The notes under the pieces: generated by a model | What the model was told of the DNA's origin: nothing | The model's database searches: none | The model's input: only the letters and a program-made list of their open reading frames with translations | Source: Diphasiastrum complanatum | Lineage: Eukaryota > Streptophyta > Lycopodiopsida > Lycopodiales > Lycopodiaceae | Direction of reading: 5' to 3' | Assembly: GCA_029204225.1 (NCBI GenBank) | Contig: CM055106.1 | Coordinates: 12,423,215 to 12,487,214 of the forward strand | Length of the DNA: 64,000 bases | In this document: one piece after another, positions 31,752-45,655 of the stretch | How the letters are laid out: each line of letters starts with the position of its first letter | Position numbering within the stretch: the stretch's first letter is position 1 | Translations under genes and position numbers: made by a program

Positions 31752-32273
31752 TGTTATGTCAATGACCAGTTAATAGGATACAATATACTCCTAGTCTTGG
31801 ATACACGGTACTCCAGTGAAACAAGTTGTTAGTTATGCTACGTCATACTGGACGTGACTCGAAAGTAACTAATATCCTTGTGAGGACCAGAACACACTAA
31901 ATGGAGTTTAGACAAGGTATGAGACAGTGCATGCATGTGTAGAGTTATCAATAGCAATTCTATGAATAGTTGGTCCATGCATAGGACTCTATTCCAGGTG
32001 AATCCATGTATAGGGTACTTAGGGCTATGCATGGCTTAGTGCCCAAGATGCATTTGTCTCTATATAATGGGTCCAAACTCACCCTACTCCACATCATTGT
32101 TCTTGATTCATTGCTAGGATCTCACTCTACATTCATGCTTCTTGTTCCTTGGCTTGGGGGTGAGGCTTCTAGAGATTGATTGGATGCTTCTACTTGGTTG
32201 GGTGGTTTCTCCACAGTGTGTTATCCTTTGTGTTTAGGATTTGTAAGCAGGATCTAAGGAGCTTCCCTTATAG
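31752..32273 (+). repeat. Gypsy-type LTR (family G, copy c)
   Basis: It begins TGTTATGTCAATGAC and ends ...CTTCCCTTATA before a PBS. It contains TATATAATGG near 32072 and the core GGCTTGGGGGTGAGG with CTTGGTTGGGTGG. It truncates the first exon of the Ulp1-like gene. No 3' partner is seen, and the 3' flank cannot be tested for a duplication. Confidence 0.7.
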
Positions 32274-32285
32274 TGGTATCAGAGC
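32274..32285 (+). other. PBS after LTR c
   Basis: TGGTATCAGAGC, a perfect initiator-methionine-tRNA primer site, one or two bases after the LTR end. Confidence 0.88.
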
Positions 32286-33970
32286 CAGGCTTACAATTTG
32301 GAGAGGTGGTGCTTTTCATTGGAGCTTGGTGGTATTCAACTAGTATTCTCATCCAAGGAGAGGAGCAAGGTTGCAAGTTGGTGGATCTTCCCAAATTCAA
32401 TTTGCATGTTCCATATCTCTCTCAAATTCATTGTGGTTTATAGAGAATTGTGCTAGGAAATCAATTTTGGTACCTTTTTTGGAGTTTTAGCATGTGTAGC
32501 TCAAAACTAGCTAAGGATCTAAAATTTTCAGCAAGTTAATACACTTTGAAGTAGTTGAAATTCAGTTTGCATGTTAGATCTTCCCATGTATTTGGATTCT
32601 AGGCTCTTTTGTGGTCAAATTTGGCTTGTTTTCCATGATTTTGACACAAAATGGAGGGTAGAATTCAGAATCAAGCAAGTTCAGATCAATTGATTGGTTG
32701 TAACTCTGTATATTGGATAAATTGTGGATTTGGAAAATGTTCTTGCCATTAATTTCCAATTGGGCATGGTGAAAAAGCCTAGAAAGGGCTAAAATTCATG
32801 ATTTTTGCTTGTTTTTTCATAAAATTGGATGGTAGGAGGTTGCTGAACATCAATTGAAGCTGGAAAAAGATGAATCATAGAGAAGTTAGAGCCAAGAATT
32901 CCAGCAATTGGGTTTGTAGGAAGTCAAAAATTGACCAATTTTGGTGAATTTTGGGGGATGGATTTTTTTAAATCCATAGGGGAATCATTCTGGATTTTTT
33001 CCAGCATGATTTATATTTCTTTTTACCTTCCCAGTAAGCTATCAGACCTGTTAATTGATGGGTAGAGGCTTATGTTTCAATTCCATCAAGTTTGTAGCAA
33101 TTTTGACTTTTAGAAATCAAGAATTCATGATTCTAAGCCCATTATGCTTCATAGGATCTGTATGAAGGCTTCATGGAACTCTTAGAGACCATTTAAGATT
33201 GTTTGGATCATCACTTTTAGGCTTGGTTGAGTGTTTGCAAGTTTTTAGACATACTGGCCTAGAAAAAGTGCGCCCTCCTACTGGTTAATTGGATATTCTA
33301 AACTTGGACATGTGAATCCTAGGTGGCAAGCTGACATGGCAAGTGTCTTGTTCACTAGGTCTCCCTCTGTACTGAGCTTTACAGCACTCAATTTGGTGTT
33401 CTGTAGCCAAAGATATGATCATTTGAAGTTTTGCAATTTTGTGAGCAAAATTGGTAAAATTTCCAATTGTTCTGATTGCATGCATGACAATTTCCTATTT
33501 TGAGATACTGTGCTTGCATGGAATGTCTGCACGTGGATTCTCAGAGCGATTCTAACATGCATGAGTAGTTTAGATCTGTTTTGAGTGGTCATACGCATGT
33601 AATCTGACGGCTAGATACAAAACTGGATTTTATAGCTGACAATTTCTGTAGAGCTGGATTTTTACGTAAAATTTCATAAATGTAAAAAATCAGTCTAATG
33701 TCGCATGTCTTGCATGCCTGAGGGACATTAATAAAGTAAAATTAAGAATCGAACAGTGAATCAAATTTTCGGTTTCGATTGCTTACTAACTGATTGTGAT
33801 TTTTTATGAATTTAAGAAAACGTAAAATTTTAACAAAAAAAATTAAGAGTGCGAAAACTCAAAATTTTTAGTTTTTTCCAGTTTTTTGTAATATCTGTGA
33901 AACTGACTAGAAATAGTGATTTGACCATATTGGAGTCAAATTTAGTCAGTTTTTTGGTCAACAGTACTTC
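32286..33970 (+). other. Long leader with no recognised genes
   Basis: About 1.7 kb of AT-rich sequence after the PBS. It has no domain and no long open frame. It resembles the long leaders of plant Gypsy elements. Confidence 0.45.
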
Positions 33971-33973
33971 ACT

Positions 33974-34604
33974 ATGATTAAATTTAGTAATTTTCAAGAT
34001 AGATATATCGAGATGGCCGAAGGAAATTCAAATCAAGCTGCAAATCTAGGTGCTCTTGAGAACATTGATGATGTTCTTAAAAGGCTGAAATTTATTTTAA
34101 ATCAATTAGAAAGCAAATGGTTATTTCATCAAATGTATGCTCTTGAGTCACGTAAGAGCAAAAGTGATTTGTTCACTCATAGTTTGAAAATTTGTATTGA
34201 GGCAAATTGTAAACTCTTTATGAGAGTAAGTGAATCATCTTCCAAAGACACTTATCTCCATAATGAAGTATTTAGCCTCATTGGATCTGAGATTAGCATG
34301 GTAAACAAGCATGAAGATATGATGCAAACACTTTGTTATTATAGCATGCATGGTCTTGCCAATTTGGATGTCTAATTCTCTAGATCATGGTAGCATGATG
34401 TTAGATCTTTGTGATCCTAATAAGTCAAGAAGAAATCTTTATTTTCTCATGGAGGAGCATGCACATGAAGAAGGAGCAAGCCTCAAAGTCAAGCATCTAC
34501 ATGAAATTTCGAAGGAATCAATTTCGAAGATTCTAGGATGGTGCAAAGCTCTCAAGCTCATCAAAGATGTCAACATCAAAGAAGCACTATCATGGATATG
34601 GTGA
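33974..34604 (+). pseudogene. Unrecognised open frames between leader and LTR C
   Basis: Two overlapping frames: 33974-34375 (LGALENIDDVLKRLKFILNQ) and 34350-34604 (NSLDHGSMMLDLCDPNKS). Together they look like one decayed protein of about 200 residues with a frameshift near 34365. It is rich in charged helices and has no knuckle or catalytic motif. By position it could be a gag or an accessory protein of a non-autonomous element. I do not recognise it. Confidence 0.35.
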
Positions 34605-34730
34605 TTTCAGATCAACATCAAGCTCATTGGCTGATCTTCACACCTTTTGAACCAGCAAAGGCCAATTCAACCCATGGAGTCAAGTTCAAGATCATCATGT
34701 TTTCCATCAAGCTAGATTTACCAAGCTAGA

Positions 34731-34741
34731 TTTTTGAGGAG
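34731..34741 (+). other. Polypurine tract before LTR C
   Basis: TTTTTGAGGAG directly precedes TGTGAGAAATG. This marks LTR C as a 3' LTR. Confidence 0.7.
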
Positions 34742-35573
34742 TGTGAGAAATGCAAACATAAGCTTGGTAGAGGCCAAAAATCTTGTATATAGATAAACAC
34801 ACATGTGTGGAGCCCCTTCCCACGTGTGAAAATAGTGTATTTGTCATGTACCATAATCATATAGGTTGTACATATGATTTAATTCAAGTTCTAGTGGCTA
34901 AAAAGGCCAAAAACTAGTTTTCTAGACATCTAACACATGGCATCAATCTATTGATTGCATGAGCCAAATATTTTGGTTAGGTGTCATATCCCATGTGTAG
35001 AGGACAGCTCACACGTGTGGAATAAGCTGAAGTAGGCGAATTTTGAATTCTAGAAGATTTCCAAGTAGATCTCCATATAGAAGGAAAATGGACCAAAAGT
35101 GCTCAAAATAGAAGGTTTTGTCCAAGTGTCAGTTTTGCATGATGAATCATCATATGACAAAGCACCTTCACACATGTGGGATCAAAGGGATGATCAGTAC
35201 CACGAGCTTACACTTATTGTATATATAGAGCCACATTTGGCCATAATCATTGTGAGACACCAATCTTGGTTTTGGAAGCAATTTTGAGTGATTCTCTCCA
35301 TTTGTCTACATTTGTTTTGATTGTTTTGAGGTTCTATCAATGTGTACTTGATTTTCAGGTTGGATTCTGTACTCAGACAGTGTTTCACACGTGTGAAATC
35401 ATAAAGTACACTTACCTTCAATTAATGATTGTTCTTGTTAGGATTTTGTGTCTAGAATTGATATAGATTGATCTTAATTTGAAGTAGATTGATAGATCAA
35501 GTATTTTGACAACCAATCCCTCTTGAGGATCAGATTAGGATCCACTCTTGGTCCTTTTTGTACTATTTGCACA
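34742..35573 (+). repeat. Copia 3' LTR (element C)
   Basis: 832 bp from TGTGAGAAATG to CTATTTGCACA; no PBS follows. A TATA box is at 35220-35228. Palindromic motifs are at 34798-34809, 34819-34830, 35010-35019, 35169-35178 and 35383-35398, the last a perfect 16-bp TTTCACACGTGTGAAA 166 nt past the TATA start. The order of motifs resembles LTR U (46746-47533), so the two are related families. Confidence 0.8.
35383..35398. promoter_or_regulatory. 16-bp palindrome in LTR C
   Basis: TTTCACACGTGTGAAA is perfectly self-complementary. GTACTCAGACAGTG lies just upstream (35370-35383) and AAAGTACAC just downstream. Confidence 0.6.
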
Positions 35574-36040
35574 GATTGTTGGTCTTGTGATTAACATTCA
35601 ATTCCTGCAGTATAATTAATTGCAAGTGAGAATAAAATTGAAAGTTATTTAAGAAGACTGCCTCTGGGAAGTTGGATTCCTTTTCTCTAGTGTGAATTAG
35701 AATTTTGAGAATTCGAGGATTCTAAGGGAAAAGTAGTGGCAAGGATAATCCATTTATGGAACCATCTTTGTTTTGCAATTGGATTTGGATCTTGCAAAGT
35801 AATGCAGATAGAAGGTGTTCCATACAGGAATCTAGTAATTTGAATTCTTTTCAGTTATAGAGTATTTCTCTGTAATGACAGTAACAACCAAGACAGTTCT
35901 AACTTGTTAAAAGAATTAAGTTTTGTACCGACCTGGAATAGATATTGGATATCTAGGACAATATGATATTCGGTTTTTGTTGAAATCTATGGTTCTTTTG
36001 GCCTAGGATACATTCTATTGTATTTGGATTATACATTCTA
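35574..36040. other. Unassigned interval
   Basis: AT-rich with no domain or LTR border recognised. Confidence 0.35.
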
Positions 36041-36044
36041 TTTG

Positions 36045-36304
36045 TCCATGTTGGGTACAATATGAAATGGTATTCTTTGTGTAATGCTAAAGAAGCATGA
36101 GAGAATTTTTTTGTCGAACACTTTGATATCCGCTTCATTTTGCGGCCTTCTCTCATCACTTGTGACGACTTCCCACACATCTTTCTCCATCAGTATATTT
36201 TTCATTTTGAATTTCCACACTGCATAGTTGGAAATCCCGTCCAATCTGTTACTTTCACTCAAAATGGACTCTCCCATGTTTGTCATCGCATCAAGATCAG
36301 ACAA
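36045..36304 (-). pseudogene. Copia gag N-terminal fragment
   Basis: The minus strand reads SNRLDGISNYAVWKFKMKNILMEKDVWEVVT, the gag N-terminal motif (compare LNKTNYSIWKFRM in element I). After about residue 65 similarity is lost. It is a short isolated fragment of a family not otherwise present in the window. Confidence 0.78.
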
Positions 36305-37035
36305 AATTGAGAGTGATATGTGCGTAATAGCTACAGTATCATCAGTTGATCCTCTTGATTTCGAGCGCTGTATGACATACCCACACAGCGCATTGGCGCG
36401 AGAGAAAATGGTGTTCTCTCACGAGTAGCATCTCGCTTACCAGCGGACTTCTTGGATCTGCGGATCCACTTACAAAATTGGCTCGCTCACAAGCAGACTT
36501 CTATTCTGAATATTTTCTATCTGCTACTGTATGTATCTTATACATCTAGTAATTGCATACATTCAGAGTAGCATATCTGATTAGATAGACTACACAATCT
36601 ATAACTAATCATGGATTACAAGAGAGGTGGGTTAGGCACGTCATAATGCTCTTCTGCTGATGTCATCATATCAGATCAAGGTTTTTGTACTTCATGGTAC
36701 TTGCATGATCTTCTTGATCCTTTAGAGCGTGAAGGTCAAAAGTTGTGAAGATTTTCGTTTCACTTCGAGTTGTTTGACTTTCGTGCCTTTTGACTTTCTC
36801 TTGTAGTATCACGAACATTTTTCTTTCGCGAACATTTCGTGTTCGTGTCTTTTCGTCAGGATGTTTGCGAACATTTTTGCTTCGTGTCTTTTTGTCAAAC
36901 TGAGGGTTGAAAGCTAGCAAAGCTTTGGAAACATAAACGTTTTGTTTCTTCAGAAACTGGAAACAGACAATACGAAGCTATGAGCAGAACTCACTTTACT
37001 CCAGCAAGAACTACAATTGGTCAGTCAACATTAGC
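36305..37035. other. Unassigned interval with short direct repeats
   Basis: Between 36820 and 36900 the words GCGAACATTT and TTCGTGTCTTTT recur in alternation. No gene is recognised. The minus open frame at 36666-36920 mirrors these repeats as KTRxxNVRKH-like units and is probably not a gene. Confidence 0.35.
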
Positions 37036-37039
37036 AGGC

Positions 37040-38110
37040 ACAAAAGGACGAGGTTCTTAAATTGAAGAAGCACGATGATAGCCTCTAGAACTACATCACG
37101 GGCCTCTCTAAGACAGTCACGGATGCCTCAGCCAAAGTCCAAGAGCTCCAGAAAGAAGCAGAGAAAATGCTAGCCCCCCTCCAGGTACAATTGCAGATCT
37201 ACGAAACAGAAAACACGTGCTAAAAGTGGAGGTGCAAGTGCTCCAAGCAGAGAAGGCCACATGGTTAGCCCAACCAATACCTGCGGATAGGCCACTCACC
37301 CAACTGAAAATGAATCTCTACAGGCAGCAGGTGTAGGTCTACACTCAAACCATGAACAACTACCAGGCTTAGTACGACAAATATCGTGCAAATGCCAATC
37401 AAGAGCTCAGCCAAGCAAAGAGCACACTCAAGGCATGACAAAATCTCATGGCACAAAAACCTCAACCGACCTCAGTGGTGATTTGAATGCCACCCACTTA
37501 TGATGTTGTGTAGGCTAGTCAAAGCCACGATCAAGGGCAAACAATGATGGGGTCCGATACACAAGATCAAGGGCAAGATACAGGCCCCGATAATATGCAA
37601 ACGACCGATTAGAGCCAAGCACTAGCTTTCTCATCTCAAGGCCCGAGATCGATTTCTACTAGCCATGCATTCAGAAGGCCAAATTCAGTAGAGGATGAAA
37701 TCAACGCCTACTTGGTCCAATATCTCTATGAAAGCTCACGCGGCAGTTGGTAGCTACCAATCACAATCAAAGAGGTCAAGCGCAACGAGCTCGTCTTCAT
37801 TCCAGCCTTGGCCCCTCAACTGGAATGGCACCAAAAGCTGTTCAAACGTGACCCTGCAGCCATCAGGTTGTACTTCACGAGTCCACGACAACTACGGGTC
37901 AATGCCCATTACGTTCCCTATCCATGCAGATCAAAATGGGCGGAATGCGACATCCCAATGGACCAAATCACCATCGAGACAATGAATTGGCTGAAAATTC
38001 GTTCCGAGTACGGATGGAAGATGGACGTAGACACCAAGCGAGCTCTAGTCTAGTTTTCCAAAGAGTATGTCAATTGTCCAGATCCAACAGTCCGCATCTC
38101 CACTAAGATG
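37040..38110 (+). pseudogene. Unrecognised protein with only TAG/TGA stops
   Basis: From 37220 to 38110 (about 297 codons) the plus frame has no frameshift but eight stops: TAG at 37334, 37370, 37511, 37610, 37751 and 38051, TGA at 37436 and 37484. There is no TAA. Another ~55 codons upstream (KTVTDASAKVQELQKEAEKM) are in a different frame. The N-terminal half looks like a coiled coil; a Gln/Asp/Ser-rich spacer follows; the C-terminal half looks globular (LEWHQKLFKRDPAAIRLYF, KWAECDIPMDQITIE). It is GC-richer than its neighbours. It ends at a Copia integrase fragment. I recognise no family; it may be a retroelement gag-like or captured host protein. Confidence 0.5.
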
Positions 38111-38111
38111 A

Positions 38112-38470
38112 TACAGTTTTGTAAATCCAATGGTATTAAAAGAGAGCTTACATGTACTTATAGTCAAGAGAATGAATAGAACTCTTTGTGAGTGTGCAAA
38201 GGCTTTAAGGCTAGATTAGTCTCTACCTAAGTCATTTTGGAGAGAGGCCATTATTTGTGCAACTTATTTATGTAATAGATTGCCATGTAAGCCCATTGGA
38301 GACATAACATCTTATGAGGCTCTATTTGGTAAGAAGCCAAATCTCAAAGGTTTTAGAATCTTTGGATCTACTTGCTATGTTTTTCAATTATTAGATACAA
38401 GAAAGAAGGATGATCCTACGTCCATAAAGGGAATCTCTGCTGGTTATGCTGAAAATAGCAAGGGATATAG
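38112..38470 (+). pseudogene. Copia integrase fragment
   Basis: It begins FCKSNGIKRELTCTYSQEN and continues NRTLCECAKALRLD, SFWREAIICATYLCNRLPC, FRIFGSTCYVFQLLDTRKKDDP and YAENSKGYS. This is the part from the third catalytic region to the C-terminal domain. A TAG and frame slips near 38170-38215 interrupt it. Both ends are cut: the left by the unknown coding region, the right by a Gypsy LTR. Confidence 0.85.
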
Positions 38471-38938
38471 TGTCATGGCCATATTCGGTTAAGGACCTGG
38501 AATAGTCCTAATATGGTAGACCGGCCCTCCAGTATTCGAAATTGTTGGTCACGCCATGATTTAATTTCATGTCAATGCCAGTTTGTGACTAATTACATTG
38601 AGAGGACCTAGACACTCTAATTGAGACATATGGAGTATTGCATGTACGTTATGATGGATATAGGCAGGAGGACTGCATGAAGAGATGTAATCTATTTATA
38701 GTTGACCTGCATGGAGGTTGCATGGTTTCATGAATAGGAATCTACTCTCTATATAATGAGGTAGGGATTCTCCCGTCGACATATTGGGTTTAGGTTACCA
38801 GGAGCTCTCTTCTCCTCTTGCTTCGCATGGCATGGCTTGGGGGCTAGATCTAGGTTTGGTTGGGCGACTTGGCTCCATAGTCTCTCTTATTGTGTTCTCC
38901 TATCCTCATCTTAGGAGTTATCCTTTAGGGTCTTTACA
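38471..38938 (+). repeat. Gypsy-type LTR (family G, copy d)
   Basis: 468 bp, TGTCATGGCCATATTC to TCTTTACA, followed by a PBS. It contains TATATAATGAGG near 38750 and the core GGCTTGGGGGCTAGATC, TAGGTTTGGTTGGG. It is inserted in a Copia integrase fragment. Internal sequence continues only about 110 bp. Confidence 0.85.
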
Positions 38939-38939
38939 T

Positions 38940-38951
38940 TGGTATCAGAGC
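38940..38951 (+). other. PBS after LTR d
   Basis: TGGTATCAGAGC, one base after the LTR end. The following ~100 bp are leader, then a minus-strand Gypsy fragment begins at about 39060. Confidence 0.9.
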
Positions 38952-39059
38952 CCGACTAAGATGCGGTCTTGGATAGGATGGAGGCAAGCTCTACATCGGA
39001 TTGGAAGATTGAAGCACTTGAAGTTACATCCCGATTTTGGAGTGCTAAATTCTTAAAGG

Positions 39060-39980
39060 AGGTTTGGAATTGGAATTGTTAATTCTTTGACGCTACACAA
39101 TATCTTATTGGATGACTCGGCCTGTCCATTACCACAAGGATAATAAGACGTGCTAAATTGATGGATCACGAAGATTTTTTCCAATAGGACTTTGATGGTC
39201 TCATTGATTAATGACTTCTGCGATCGTTGACTATCTCTACCAAGCATCCGAGCGCACAATGATATTTTCATACAGGAACTTGTTAGTTGTTGTTCGCACT
39301 GCCTTGGTTTCGACCCACTTGGTGAAATAATCCGTAGCCATGATTATATATCGGGCTTGTGAACTTCTTGCAGCAGGGTGTATAGGACCAATATAGTCCA
39401 ATCCCCACTTCTCGATTGGTACTTGAGCTAGAACTAGGTGTAAAAGATCATAGTTCAACCTTTTTGGTCTCCTAGCTCTCTGGCACACATCACACCTTTT
39501 CAATTATTCATTTGTATCCTTATGTATTGTTGGCCACCAGCATTCTGATTGTAAGATCTTGCGAACTATAATGTCAGATGCGAAATGACCACCACTCATG
39601 CCTTCATGCAAAATTCAACCAATCTGGGTGGCCTCATATGGAAGAATACATCTTCAAAGAATATTATCTGCTCGTCTTTGATATAATTGGCCGGCAGTCA
39701 ACTGATAAGGTCTAGCCTCGAGAATCAACCTCTGCTGTTCTGCCTTGGATAAGGATTTGTCCAGTTGGCCCTGCATAAGATACTCAACAATGTTAGTGGC
39801 CCATTCAGGTACAGTGTCAATGTAGAATAAGACAGTGTCTGGCAGCTCATCGTCAGGTAGGGCTACAGTCTCCTTCCCCTTGATTCGCGACACATGATCT
39901 GCCATATAATGTTGCTTTCCCTTGCGAACCACTATCCAAAAGCTAAACTTCAACAACAGAAGTAACCAACGGGTGATTAT
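39060..39980 (-). pseudogene. Gypsy P RNase H tail and integrase
   Basis: Minus strand, from high to low coordinate: ITRWLLLLLKFSFWIVVRKGKQHYMADHVSRI (RNase H end), VLFYIDTVPEWATNIVEYL, RCDVCQRARRPKRLNY, WGLDYIGPIHPAARSS (first Asp), MATDYFTKWVETKAVR, and GNGQAESSNKIL (Glu). The second Asp motif is scrambled (GRDSQRSQKSLINE). Stops occur in the zinc-finger region. It is close kin to Gypsy H and J. RT and gag are missing because an LTR abuts at 39981. Confidence 0.85.
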
Positions 39981-40469
39981 TGTAAAGATCACCAAATGAA
40001 GATCTGACTAGATCCTGTTGCAAAACAACCAAAAGGACACCTGTGGAGCAAAACCACCCATCCAAACCTAGATCCCTCCTGGAGTTTTCTCTTGGACCTA
40101 GCCCCCAAGCCGTAGTGAAAAATCTAAAAGAGAGGAGGAGAAACAAGCTCAAGAAACTGAATTTTCAATAGGAAGATGGGCGAGTTTCCACTAGAATTAT
40201 TCTCCTCAAGAGAGAGAGAATATTCTCTTTAGGATTTCCATGCAATCCATATTGAGCTATTGACCTCCTATTCTTGCATGAAAGCAGTCATTCACTATGC
40301 ATGTGCTCTTGTGTCCAATTATAGGTCTGGGCCCTCATATGATTATTAATTACTTTACAAGCCAAGCCCGGACTTACGAGGCATAATCAATAACCATATA
40401 CACCTGGAGTGACCGTCTATCCACGTTAGGAATGATTCCGATTACCTTGTACAGGACATGGACATAACA
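39981..40469 (-). repeat. Gypsy-type LTR (family G, copy e, minus)
   Basis: 489 bp; the minus strand begins TGTTATGTCCATGTCC and ends GATCTTTACA. The core GGCTTGGGGGCTAGGTC and GATCTAGGTTTGGATGGG are present. It is preceded (plus 40471-40482) by a polypurine tract AAGGGGGGAAGA, so it is a 3' LTR of a minus element lying to the right. Its end abuts Gypsy P inside the RNase H. Confidence 0.82.
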
Positions 40470-40560
40470 TTCTTCCCCCCTTAAACCAGTTCTGTCCTAA
40501 GAACGAGTAACTAGGAGAAATCCAATTTGTATGCTTTTAACTCTTCCCATGAATCATTAT
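40470..40560 (-). pseudogene. Chromovirus-like pol C-terminus and polypurine tract
   Basis: The minus strand reads ...YSFLGQNWFKGGRM just before the LTR. A Lys-Gly-Gly-Arg-Met-like end is common in chromoviral Gypsy pol, where the polypurine tract is coding. Only this short end is recognisable. Confidence 0.5.
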
Positions 40561-43500
40561 CCTCAATTTGACCAACCAACCTAATCAAGCACACAAGGAT
40601 AAAACAATTTCTCAATTGTTTGTCTCTGATCCTGAGTACTCATTCAGGGTCCAAAGGTACATTGAGCGATAAATCTTCCAAATGGGCAAAATCTTCAATA
40701 CATCAAACTGTCATCATCATATAAACTAAATTTACATGATACACCGGATGAGCAGTCGACCAAACTTGAAGATTAAGTTTAAAAGCTAACAAATCAATCA
40801 TTTAACTTTCACAATTACCCTCAAAATCAATCTTTAGTCTGACTTCAATATCATATAAGTATTTAGAGATGGGATAATTCTCAAATTATCTTTCTCTACA
40901 CTGAAATACTATATCGACCTTTTAGAAGTACACTAAAAGATAAATTTTCCTATTGGGCTTGATTCTCTCCAATCTAATAACATCACCTTCATGTACCTCA
41001 ATTTACATGAATCACTGGGTGAGTCCTCACCTTATATTGGAAATCAATGTTTAAAAGTTAAAGATCCAAAACAATTATAGTCCAAGACTATCCACAAATA
41101 CTTGTAGACCTATCATAAATGCTTCTTGGTACAAAACTCATCCCACCAAAACCTCTTAGGAGATCCATCAAGATAAAAATGACTTGAACTCAGTCTTGTG
41201 AGTACCCCAAATACTCTCCTGAGATAAGTGTTCTATCCCTAGCATCACATGCTAAAATAATAACAACCATTTAATTTTGATAGACTTAAACTGCTCCTAT
41301 TTAACCAGAGATTTTAGGTTGAAAAATAGTACACAAGCATTCCTAGACTACAATCTATAAAGGTAAGAAAATTCCTCATAAGTAAACAATTACTTAATGA
41401 AAATGCCTGTGAGATCCAAACAATCTCGAGTTTGTATACAAATTTAGAGTTCAAATAACAAATCTAAATTTTAACTCCACCAATTGATCAAGAATTACTC
41501 ATCATCTTAAGAATCATCATATTTTCCATATAATCATCTAATGACCTTTAAGTATCAAATTATGATCTGCCAATCATAAACATTTAGAATCTTATGATTC
41601 GGCAATCATAATCTATCGAATTCTAAACCCATAATCATTTAAAGATACTGGAGTATATGCATAACATACCACTCAGGAAATATAAGAAACATTTTGAAAT
41701 CTTTTCCACAAGGAAAATTCCTGGATTCCAAGAATATTCTTCCATCTCGATTCTTAACCAAATTATGAGTTCCAGATTCTACAATCAACCAAGAGATTAG
41801 AGACCATTATAACATTTGTCTTTAACAAATAATAAACTTTATACAATCACCTAGAACCACATCTAGAGATTATAAAGTTCTGCTGATTTCCAACTGAATT
41901 CAATGGTTATCCTTGACATTAGTTAGACTCTGTCATCCATTATATGTATATGAGCTCACTGGGATATAGTCAATAACTTAGGATATTTCTCCTTCAAGAA
42001 TCTTCTATATTCTATGCACAGTTCTCATAAATGAATCCAAATGACTCACTAATCATGTGACTTATAAGCAATATAGACCAAAATAAACAGTTCCCAGTGA
42101 ATTCTCTTCACACTGCTTACTTATCCAATTAACTTCTAATCAGGAATAATCTAGTTACTCAAGTTAATTGTAAATGATTCAGAAATCTTAAATGTCTAGG
42201 TGCATATCTCAATTATATATGTATAACACCACATTTAGATCTTCCTCCAAACCATAAAATAAGTTAACGAATTATCCTTTCCACAGAAAGAGACATTAAC
42301 CTGCAAGTAACTATTCCACACATTACTTGTTCATATGTCTATGTACTCTGACTAGTTTAAGTATACGATATAAACTCAGTACATAGGAAACACATAGTAG
42401 ATCCACAAGATTAAGATGTACATAAGCAACTTATCCAACTATGTTCCTATACACAAACATAGGCTATAAACTGACAAATATCCACAATCTGCATATGTTA
42501 CTCACATAATTCACTGAGAATCTTGCAACTCAGCTACCAAAGAACTCTTTTTCTCATGAATAAATAACATATCTAGGAAATCTTTGAAGTGAATAACTCC
42601 ACATCACAAGTTTTCCAACCATCTACCTCTTATTAACAAAATTTCTTCTACCAATCAACCTACAACAGATCTTAGCGTACAAACCAACATTAGGCTATAT
42701 ACAGACATCTTTGGGCATAGAATTAAGATTAAAGCTTTATTCCACTGATCCAATCCATATCAAAATGGTACTTGGTTACAATCAATGAATCTTAATTTAA
42801 TCTTTATCAATACTTCACATATTAATGAATATCTCACAACTCAATAACCCCAAAACTCATCTAGTTCTAGATTACTCAAAATAATTACTTAGAGAGCTTG
42901 TCTATTTCAAAATGGATAGTTCTACCATTGCACACATACAAGATTTTTTCAAATCAATGCAACTGGCTGATTCCTCGAAATACTTATCCCTATCTTTTCT
43001 TCCCCCTTTTTAAAAAAGCAATTCCATAATTTCGATTTAAAAGTTTCTAGGAGACAATGTATAAGATATCAAAGATTCGAAAAGTCAGTAATAAGTATCC
43101 AATACTATTACAAACATGACTTTTTCCTCAGAATCGTAGAATATCTTATCTTGAATGATAGAAATATTAACTTTCAATAATCAACTATCAAATAGAGACT
43201 AACATTAGGGTTCAGGAAACCTAAGTTCTGAGCCATATTCAAAAATCTTATATGGAAGTACAATTTCATATAATTTAACAACCTTCAGAACAGAGTTCTA
43301 CACTGGAAGGAATTATATGAATCTCAATCCAATTGTCATGTAATAAGAAATTTCTAAAGAGTAGAGGTCTAATAAAATAGAGAAATAGATTTAAGGGCTT
43401 CCATATTTTGTAATTAATGAGATACCATTAAGGGATCAATCTATATCTCATAATTCCCCAAAATACCCTTAACAAAAACCAATGGACTCTGTTAGTATTA

Positions 43501-43730
43501 CCATTACAGCAATCCCTAACCATCGGTTTGCTAATCATTCTACCCAAGAAATTCCCTTTAGAATCACTGATGTCCCATACCACCAGCTTTTCCTCTAAGA
43601 ATCCTCTGCATCCAGATCTGTTTTGCCCAAAAAGTCAAAAAAGATGATTTGGCATTCCTATACCCAGATATAGGATCAAATTCACAACCAATTCCAGGAG
43701 ATAATCCTTACAATTGAAATAGAGGCCAAT
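40561..43730. other. Decayed AT-rich sequence
   Basis: More than 3 kb without an open frame above 60 codons, domain or LTR border that I can see. It is probably the eroded internal region of the minus-strand Gypsy that ends at LTR e, possibly with nested fragments. Confidence 0.45.
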
Positions 43731-43737
43731 TGAAAGT

Positions 43738-43830
43738 AGTTGCAAGAGAAATGATCACCTTATGGAAACTAGTTTAGCAACAAGGGCAAAAGTTTCATCA
43801 AAGTCTACTCCTTTGGTTTGCAAAAATTCA
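43738..43830 (-). pseudogene. Copia RT relic
   Basis: The minus strand reads QTKGVDFDETFALVAKLVSIR, the conserved start of Copia RT, followed by a TGA. Nothing else of this element is recognisable around it. Confidence 0.7.

Positions 43831-45655
<1,825 letters not shown>

Noticed and set aside
37220-38110. Recoded gene or RNA-edited organellar gene
   Set aside because: Only TAG/TGA stops could suggest recoding or U-to-C editing, but methylation-type C-to-T decay in a transposon-rich region is simpler. TAA, which editing could also produce, is absent.
40561-43730. Hidden host gene in the long ORF-free stretch
   Set aside because: I found no exon-like open frames with splice signals on either strand; it looks like decayed transposon DNA.
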